NCBI GenBank assembly: GCA_900320545.1
Contig: ONSU01000001.1
Location: 1 to 64,000 of the forward strand
Direction of reading: 5' to 3'
Length of the DNA: 64,000 bases
From: an uncultured Bacteroidales bacterium
GTDB taxonomy: Bacteria > Bacteroidota > Bacteroidia > Bacteroidales > UBA932
Positions 58,294 through 64,000 of this stretch are shown here, piece after piece. Under the pieces are notes generated by a model. The model made no database searches, was not told where the DNA came from, and saw only the letters and a list, made by a program, of their open reading frames with translations. Numbering within the stretch: position 1 is the stretch's first letter; every line of letters starts with the position of its first letter. The position numbers were made by a program, and so were the translations under genes.

Positions 58294-61128
58294 TTACCAT
58301 TGGATCGGCTGGATGTACTCCTTGCCGAAAAGGTCGGTGACGCGGACCTCGCCGGAGGTGGCGCCGGAAGAAGGCCGTACCTTCCAGAGGACGGTCTCCT
58401 GCGGCTTGCAGTACTTGCGGGTCGTCTTGTTCTCGACCGTGTCGAAGGTGCGCTGGTAATCGGGGTCGATGCCCTTGAATTCTTCCATATCCGCCACCTT
58501 GACGCCGTTCTCATACCAGGCGGGGACGCCCCAGCCCTCGGACCAGTTCCAGACGTTGGCCATCACCGTGCCGTCCGCAGAGCGGTAAGGCGCATAGACC
58601 GACATCTGGCTCGAACCGTCCTTTCCAACGGCCTTGTAGTACCAGGAGATGTCCTCTCCCCGGACATTCATTACCATATAGCCCATCGGTTCTCCCCGGG
58701 TGGAGAGATACTTGTTGAGCCGGAGGGCGCCGGTGCAGCGGGCGACGCTGATCGCCTGGATGTTGGAAGCGCCGTGGCGGGTCTGCTTGCCCTCGTAGTT
58801 GTAATAGAAATTCTCGTGATTGTGGCCGTTCCAGGCATAGACTTCCTTGTACTGCCTCAGCAGGGCCAGATAGTCCCGGTAATGCAGACTGTAGGCGTTG
58901 TGCGAGCCGTTCGGGGACGAATTGGGGGTCTTGAACGGGTTATGATGAGAGCAGGTCATGATGATCCTGTCCTTCGGGACATAGCTCAGGTCGGCCTCCA
59001 GCCAGGCGAGCGTGCGGTCGTCGATACCGTAATGATAGCTCTTCTTGGTGTTCGGCCGGTCGTAGAGGATAGTGTTCATCACGATGAAGTGAATGTCTCC
59101 CAGATCGAAGGAGTAATGCTCCGGACCCACATACGTCTCGAAGCAGACATTTCCCTGCTCGGTCTCGAACAGGTTGGCCTGATCGTAGTCGTGGTTGCCG
59201 ATCACGTTGAAGGTCGGGCACTTGATCTTGGCCGCGCCGTCGAGGTAATCGTCCCAGGCATACATAAAGTTGTACACGAGGTCGCCGAGGTTGATGCAGT
59301 AAACCGGTTCGCCGCAGGAAGCGCGGAATGCCTCCGCGTCGGGCGCAACGACATCGTGCCAGGCCTCCATCGATCCGTCCACGCCATAAGGGCGCACCTG
59401 CGGGTCTGCGATCATCAGCACGGTATAATCCTTCGCCGCCGGCTTCACGTCGAGGACGAAGTCCGCCGTCACGGCGTCACAGTAGCGCGGAATCCGCTTG
59501 TAGCACTGCGGCATCCCTTCCCGGGTGGGAATCTCCGCCCCGGCGGGAATGCTGAGATAGACGAAGCGGGCCTCGCCGAAATCGCTCTTCATCCGATAGC
59601 TGCCGTCGGAAGCCGTCTCGACATACTGACGGCCGTCGGTCACGCGGATCCCCCCCAGGGGTTCCCCGGCGGAATTGCGGACAAATCCCGAGACATTGCT
59701 GCCGTCGGCCGCAGCGGAAGCGGGCACGGCCCAGTCGTCGGGGGCGCTGCCGCCCGTACGGACATTCCTGTTGGCGAAGGCGCAGATATTGCCCTTGCGG
59801 CCCGTCGGGCAGCTGATCTTTCCGTCGGAAGAGCAGCCGCTGACATAGCACAGCATATCTTCCCGGGTCTCGGCATAGCCGACGATGCCGCCGGCGTGGA
59901 TGCAGTTGTTGTTGGAAGCGTCGTACTTGTTGCCGCCGGCGGAGGCGTTGACGACGCCGTGATTGACGCAGCCCCGCACATAGGCGGAAGCGGTCTGGCT
60001 CTTGGGCGTATAGATCTGGCCGACAATGCCGCCCGCGGTGCTGCGGTTCCGCGAACTGACGCCTTCGAAACTCACTTTGGCGTTGTTGACGCAGCCATAG
60101 ACATGGACCGGACGGCCGATGTTGCCGGCGATGCCGCCCGCGTGGGAGGGCATTTCGCCCATCGCGGTCACGGTGCCGTTGTTGATGCAGTCGGCGATGA
60201 CAAGGCCGGCGTGAGGCATACCCGTGATGCCGCCGACATTGGCGCCGCCGGCACCCGCCGCCGTCACGGTGGCGAAGTTGTCACAGCGGTAGATGTCGCT
60301 CTTGGCCTGGCCGATGATGCCGCCGGTACGGAGGACGGTGATGGAAGCCCCGCTCTCGGGAGCGAAGCTGTCGCCCTTCACCGGGCCGCGGTTGACGCAG
60401 TATTTGACGGTCATGCTGCTGCCGATGCCGGCGATGCCGCCGACAAAGGCGCTCTGCGCGTCGGTCGTAAGGGTCACGGCGCCTTCATTGACGCAGCGTG
60501 CGACAGTCGAGCCGAGCACCAGTTTGCCAAGGCCGCCTCCGGTGAGGCCGCCCACGGCAATGTTGACCTTCTCGTTCTGCTCCGCCGTCACTTCGGAGGA
60601 GATCTTCCCCCTGTTGACGCAGCGCAGGAGCACATAGCGGTTCATACCCACAAGGCCGCCGATCAGGAGATTGTTGGAGGTGAAGGAACATTTATGGGAA
60701 ATGCTTCCCTCATTGACGCAGTCTTCGACCTGGCCGTCGCTGCGGTCGGCGATGAAGCCGAAGCAGTATTCCTCCGCCTTGGAGGTGAGTTTGGCCGAGC
60801 AGGTGGCGTCGATCCGGAGATTGCGGACGACAGCGCCTTCCTCAAGCCGGGCGAAAAGACCGGCCTGGGCCTTCCAGCCCTTCAGGCAGTGCCCCTGGCC
60901 GTCGAATTTCCCGGAGAAAGACTGCACCTGCGAAAGTTTCTTCACCTTGGAGAGGTCGATGTCGGCGGTGAGGACGACGACCGTGTCGGCATTGCACCAG
61001 GCCGTCAAATCCTTTCCCTCATTGCATGCGGCGATAAACGCCTCCAGGTCCTTCGCCGTGCCGATGCCGCCCGCCCACGCAAGCGCGCAGGAAAGCAGCA
61101 GACCCGATATCAGAATAAATCTTTTCAT
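58294..61128 (-). CDS. Secreted fusion of GLUG-like β-helix and calcineurin-like phosphoesterase
   Basis: This 944-residue secreted protein (signal MKRFILISGLLLSCALAWA, no lipobox) unites two modules that are separate genes elsewhere in this cluster. Residues about 25-470 are β-helix repeats (GGLVGMNRYVLLRCVNRG, GGITGMPHAG, GGIAGNIGR). Residues about 480-540 are the β-domain GFVRNSAGEPLGGIRVTDG. The phosphoesterase follows, with ADPQ, LGDLVYN, GNHDYDQ, SHHNP and intact GHNHE, and a C-terminal domain ending VRVTDLFGKEYIQPIQW. The start at 61128 forms a TAATG overlap with the upstream stop; 61134 is an alternative. The fusion links the functions of both families. Confidence 0.85.
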   Translation of the reverse strand: MKRFILISGLLLSCALAWAGGIGTAKDLEAFIAACNEGKDLTAWCNADTVVVLTADIDLSKVKKLSQVQSFSGKFDGQGHCLKGWKAQAGLFARLEEGAVVRNLRIDATCSAKLTSKAEEYCFGFIADRSDGQVEDCVNEGSISHKCSFTSNNLLIGGLVGMNRYVLLRCVNRGKISSEVTAEQNEKVNIAVGGLTGGGLGKLVLGSTVARCVNEGAVTLTTDAQSAFVGGIAGIGSSMTVKYCVNRGPVKGDSFAPESGASITVLRTGGIIGQAKSDIYRCDNFATVTAAGAGGANVGGITGMPHAGLVIADCINNGTVTAMGEMPSHAGGIAGNIGRPVHVYGCVNNAKVSFEGVSSRNRSTAGGIVGQIYTPKSQTASAYVRGCVNHGVVNASAGGNKYDASNNNCIHAGGIVGYAETREDMLCYVSGCSSDGKISCPTGRKGNICAFANRNVRTGGSAPDDWAVPASAAADGSNVSGFVRNSAGEPLGGIRVTDGRQYVETASDGSYRMKSDFGEARFVYLSIPAGAEIPTREGMPQCYKRIPRYCDAVTADFVLDVKPAAKDYTVLMIADPQVRPYGVDGSMEAWHDVVAPDAEAFRASCGEPVYCINLGDLVYNFMYAWDDYLDGAAKIKCPTFNVIGNHDYDQANLFETEQGNVCFETYVGPEHYSFDLGDIHFIVMNTILYDRPNTKKSYHYGIDDRTLAWLEADLSYVPKDRIIMTCSHHNPFKTPNSSPNGSHNAYSLHYRDYLALLRQYKEVYAWNGHNHENFYYNYEGKQTRHGASNIQAISVARCTGALRLNKYLSTRGEPMGYMVMNVRGEDISWYYKAVGKDGSSQMSVYAPYRSADGTVMANVWNWSEGWGVPAWYENGVKVADMEEFKGIDPDYQRTFDTVENKTTRKYCKPQETVLWKVRPSSGATSGEVRVTDLFGKEYIQPIQW

Positions 61129-62831
61129 TACCATGAAATTTCAGATGAATAGGTGTTGCCGAAGCGGTCGGTGACTTTCACCGTTCCGCTGCCGGTTTCG
61201 TCCTGGACATACACGCGGAATATGGATTCGGTATTGTTCGTTACAAAACCGTAGTCGCCTGCGGCAAGATTCGTGTTGTTGGCTTTGTAATACTCCTTGA
61301 TCTCCCTGTTGGCCAACGAATAACAGTAACTCTTATCGGTGACGCGGGTCATCGGAAGCGGCTTGCCGTTCATCGTGAACCTGGGGAGCTCCCAAAGTTC
61401 GTCCCAGAGGAATATATTGGCGTACAGATATTTCGTGCCGTCGCTGCCGGGATAGGTACCGGGAGCGAAGACCTGCATCTGGTAACTGTCGTCCAGCGGC
61501 TGGCCGGTGCGGCGCATGACGGCCCTGCCATTCTCATAATCCCAGTCACGCCAGGTGTAAGGAGGAGGGGTTGCGGGTCCGCCGGTGGAGCCGGAGAAAG
61601 TGCCGGTCTGGTAATAAATGGGCTTAAAATGCCATTTGAAGTTGCCGCCGTCATAGTCAAAGACGATGTAGCCGCGCGGCGTTCCATTGCTGCCCAGATA
61701 CTCGTTGGTCCAGAGATCGCCCGTCACACGCGTCACGCTATGGGACTCGATGACGGGATCGGCCTTGTTGACATAGTTCATCGAGGCGTGTACGTGACCC
61801 GCCCAGTGAATCACCTTCGAATAGTGCGAAAGCAACTGTTTGTAGTCTCTGAAATGCCGGGAGCCCGAACGCTCATTACCGCCGATGCTGCGGAACATCG
61901 GGCTGTGGGCGCAGACCATGACCTTCCTGTCGGTGGGGACATATTTCATATCCTCCTGCATCCACTCCCATATATCGTCCCGGAGGCCGTCGTTGCAGGA
62001 GTCGTTGAATGTACCGTCGGTATTCTGCGGACAGATCATGTTGTCGAGCACCAGAATGTGGAAGTCTCCGACATTGAAACTATAGTTGACCGGTCCCAGG
62101 ATCGCTTCAAACGGCCGGGCGGCCTCACGCTCGTCAGTCCCGGCAGGGTACTTGGTGTCGGTATCGTGGTCGTGGTTGCCGATGACGTTGTAATTGCGGA
62201 TTCCGGTCGAAGCCAGCCCGCTTTTGTGCGACGGAAGGAGTGAAAGGTTGCGATGAACGATATCTCCCAGGCCGATGCCGTAGACCGGACGGCCGGTGAG
62301 CTTGCTCCCGACATACTCCTTCATATCCTTGTACATATCATTGCAGTTGTCCAGCGAATGATAGCCCATATTGTCCCAGCCGGCTGTTCTGGATCGCGGC
62401 TGCGGATCCGCATAGATGATGATCGAGAACCGGTCCGGCCGGTTTATCTTCTCCAGGGTGAACTTGACATTCAGGTATTTGTCGCCCGTCTTGGTCAGGT
62501 CCTTGAGGAACTTCCAGAAGACCGGCGTACCCTCCACGAGCGGAGCGCTGTAGTCCGACGGGGTCGAGACATACACATAATCGGTCCGCGAGAGATCCGC
62601 CTCCAGGCCCCACTCCCCTTTTGAGTTGGTCTTGGTGCAGTGAAGGCCGTCCGATACGACGACACCCTCGATGGGCGTCCCCGACGTGGACACGACCGTG
62701 CCCTGAATATTCCCTGTGATGACCTCGGGATCGGGCTTGGGTTTGTCCTCCCCGCCCGAAGGATCTTTTTTACAGGAAACGGCAACCGCCGCGATGACGG
62801 CTGCCGCCCATAGCAGTTTTCTAATTTCCAT
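61128..62831 (-). CDS. Calcineurin-like phosphoesterase lipoprotein
   Basis: This 567-residue lipoprotein (VAVSC, Cys20) lacks the fimbrillin-like domain and begins with the β-domain GNIQGTVVSTSGTPIEGVVVSDG (in parts, about 40-62). The phosphoesterase core has DPQ 142-144, GDIVHRN from 189, GNHDHD from 218, HSP and intact WAGHVHASMNYV. A C-terminal domain carries the family ending VKVTDRFGNTYSSEISW. The start at 62831 overlaps the preceding β-helix gene by 11 bp. Substrate unknown; the family acts on phosphomono- or diesters, here at the cell surface. Confidence 0.87.
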   Translation of the reverse strand: MEIRKLLWAAAVIAAVAVSCKKDPSGGEDKPKPDPEVITGNIQGTVVSTSGTPIEGVVVSDGLHCTKTNSKGEWGLEADLSRTDYVYVSTPSDYSAPLVEGTPVFWKFLKDLTKTGDKYLNVKFTLEKINRPDRFSIIIYADPQPRSRTAGWDNMGYHSLDNCNDMYKDMKEYVGSKLTGRPVYGIGLGDIVHRNLSLLPSHKSGLASTGIRNYNVIGNHDHDTDTKYPAGTDEREAARPFEAILGPVNYSFNVGDFHILVLDNMICPQNTDGTFNDSCNDGLRDDIWEWMQEDMKYVPTDRKVMVCAHSPMFRSIGGNERSGSRHFRDYKQLLSHYSKVIHWAGHVHASMNYVNKADPVIESHSVTRVTGDLWTNEYLGSNGTPRGYIVFDYDGGNFKWHFKPIYYQTGTFSGSTGGPATPPPYTWRDWDYENGRAVMRRTGQPLDDSYQMQVFAPGTYPGSDGTKYLYANIFLWDELWELPRFTMNGKPLPMTRVTDKSYCYSLANREIKEYYKANNTNLAAGDYGFVTNNTESIFRVYVQDETGSGTVKVTDRFGNTYSSEISW

Positions 62832-64000
62832 TCCAGTAAGTTATTTCCGTGACCGAGGCGGGCGTTCCGGCGCCGACAACCATCTCGGACAGATTGTTCT
62901 CGGAGATAGGAACCGATTTGATGGAGCCGCCGAATTTGCAGGCGGATACCGTAGTCTGCGCCGTCGCGCAGCCGACGATGCCGCCCAGCTGGCTGACCAC
63001 CGGCGTGGAAGTCGTGCTGCGGCTCTCCATATTTCCGAAATACGAGCATCCGCTGACGGTCACGTCTTCTGAGCCATACGCGCGGGCCAGGATGCCGCCG
63101 CCGTCCGCCGATGTGGCCGAACCGGCCATGCTGGCGTAGATGTCGCCCCTGACCGTACAACCGCTGATCGATCCCTTTCCAAGTACGCCGGCGATGCCGC
63201 CTTTGTAAGACGCCTGGTTGTCCTTCGCGTCGGACTTCCAGACAGAGTTCCCTTCCCAGGAGCAGTTGGAGATTTCCGCATCATAGGCAAAACCGACCAT
63301 TCCGCCGATGAATCCGCGATAAGCGGTCAAATTGCCCCTCGCGGTACAGTTGCTGATCTTCAGATGCATTTCCTGGAACGTCTTGTTATAGTTGAAGGCG
63401 CCGATCATGCCGCCGGTCGCAAGTGCGGTGCGGAGCTCGCTGGAGTAACTTTCCAGCCAGTGATTGGAGTAGAAGTTGTTCGTGAGCGGGAAGAGATTGC
63501 TGCACTTTTCGAACTCCATATTTCCGCCGAAGCCCAGTCCGGCGATACCGCCCATGATGACAGAATAAGCATTGGACTTGCCGCTATAGTCGCCGCCGGT
63601 CTTCGCTCCAAGTTCCGCCTGGTTCACGCAGTTCTTGAAGGTCGCCGGACCGTTGAGGAGACCGGCCATACCGCCCACGCAGGTACGGCGGACACTGATT
63701 GCGCTCGAGGTACTATAGTTGATGGAAACCGTTCCCTGATTGGTGACGCCGTCCATTGCAATGCTGGACGCGGGATTGTCGAGATCGCATCCGCCCAGGA
63801 AACCGCCGATGCAGAGATACATCGCGGTACGGGCCTCGGAGTAATTGAGTTTGATATTGGTCAGCGACGTGTAGCCGGCGATGTTCAGGGAAGCGTCGGA
63901 TCCGATGTATCCGACCATTCCGCCGACAAAGTGGCGGGCGGTCGAAGCGGTGCCGAACTTGACGATATCGATCGTACCCGAAACGACGGATTTGTCGGAA
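62821..64000 (-). CDS. GLUG-like β-helix protein, C-terminal part (gene continues past the right edge)
   Basis: The open frame runs through the window edge without a stop, so an internal ATG at 63918 is not the start; residues before it (HFVGG) continue a repeat. The visible 392 residues are GLUG-like repeats (GGFLGGCD, GGMAGLLNG, GGIAGLGFG, GGMIGAFNY, GGMVGFAYD, GGIAGVLGKG, GGIVGCAT). They end in a short tail ITYWNGN. Domain content upstream (fimbrillin-like or not) is unseen. The stop overlaps the phosphoesterase start, giving another β-helix/phosphoesterase pair. Confidence 0.85.
   Translation of the reverse strand, partial: SDKSVVSGTIDIVKFGTASTARHFVGGMVGYIGSDASLNIAGYTSLTNIKLNYSEARTAMYLCIGGFLGGCDLDNPASSIAMDGVTNQGTVSINYSTSSAISVRRTCVGGMAGLLNGPATFKNCVNQAELGAKTGGDYSGKSNAYSVIMGGIAGLGFGGNMEFEKCSNLFPLTNNFYSNHWLESYSSELRTALATGGMIGAFNYNKTFQEMHLKISNCTARGNLTAYRGFIGGMVGFAYDAEISNCSWEGNSVWKSDAKDNQASYKGGIAGVLGKGSISGCTVRGDIYASMAGSATSADGGGILARAYGSEDVTVSGCSYFGNMESRSTTSTPVVSQLGGIVGCATAQTTVSACKFGGSIKSVPISENNLSEMVVGAGTPASVTEITYWNGN

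Noticed and set aside
58288..61152. A 954-codon plus-strand open frame opposite the β-helix/phosphoesterase fusion
   Set aside because: It is an antisense shadow of a gene with clear signal peptide and motifs, common in high-GC coding DNA; its translation has no recognisable domain.
63918..64000. ATG at 63918 as the start of the last β-helix gene
   Set aside because: The frame is open to the window edge and upstream codons continue the repeat (HFVGG-M-VGYIG), so the gene is truncated by the window.

Overview
The window looks like a chromosomal segment from a fairly GC-rich member of the order Bacteroidales, probably gut or rumen. The evidence is a short 286-residue primary sigma factor of the Bacteroidetes type, many promoters of the form TTTG/TTG - 18 to 20 bp - TAnnTTTG, almost no Shine-Dalgarno sequences, Bacteroidetes-type lipoproteins, a glycine-lipid acyltransferase pair and an OmpA-family barrel protein. 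Placement below order level is not attempted. No tRNA, rRNA body, CRISPR array, transposase or prophage gene was recognised. No stretch longer than 300 bases lacks a gene.

Left third (1-26 kb), mostly housekeeping. The left edge carries a strong leftward promoter with an A/T-rich upstream element and hairpin leader, probably for a stable RNA operon outside the window. A leftward envelope/lipid operon follows (5694 to 245): DPM1-like glycosyltransferase, GH3-family enzyme, O- and N-acyltransferases resembling GlsA/GlsB, and a glycosyltransferase with tandem GT-A domains. Next is an operon of a secreted unknown, a CLC anion transporter and Tex, then a leftward housekeeping set (degP, rpoD, argS, ygiQ, a small acidic protein) ending in a terminator. 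dnaN and a DEDDh exonuclease read rightward. An orphan periplasmic binding lipoprotein, an HI0933-type flavoprotein, an enlarged MnmA, a two-helix membrane protein, a PagL-like lipid A deacylase and an Ig-domain lipoprotein follow.

Middle (28.5-43 kb), carbohydrate metabolism. Two leftward units, EEP phosphodiesterase / phosphomannose isomerase-like / ROK kinase, and sugar isomerase-like / GH50-like / clan GH-A hydrolase, carry the same tandem 10-bp repeat directly after the -7 element and are probably co-regulated. Between them lie an esterase and a divergent, low-GC AAA ATPase whose shared intergenic region has two palindromes built from one half-site. An OmpA-family protein and a DUF4153-like membrane protein follow.

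Right third (43-64 kb) is the most unusual part: a leftward surface-protein cluster with no SusC/SusD. It alternates giant GLUG-like (GG-I/V-x-G) beta-helix lipoproteins with calcineurin-like phosphoesterases. One gene fuses the two modules. A fimbrillin-like N-terminal domain is shared by two beta-helix proteins and one phosphoesterase. Tiny acidic ORFs precede two of the beta-helix genes. Glycosidases (GH127, GH27) and SGNH esterases end each unit. The arrangement looks like a cassette used twice, plausibly for binding and dephosphorylating or deacylating a phosphorylated arabinose/galactose-containing glycan. That role is inference. The cluster continues beyond the right edge.

Several short dispersed repeat families are visible: a GTCATTCCGG...CCGGAAT hairpin, a 52-bp tandem repeat and CHTEAR-coding repeats. 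Some are used as terminators and some lie in frame inside genes (argS, the ROK kinase).
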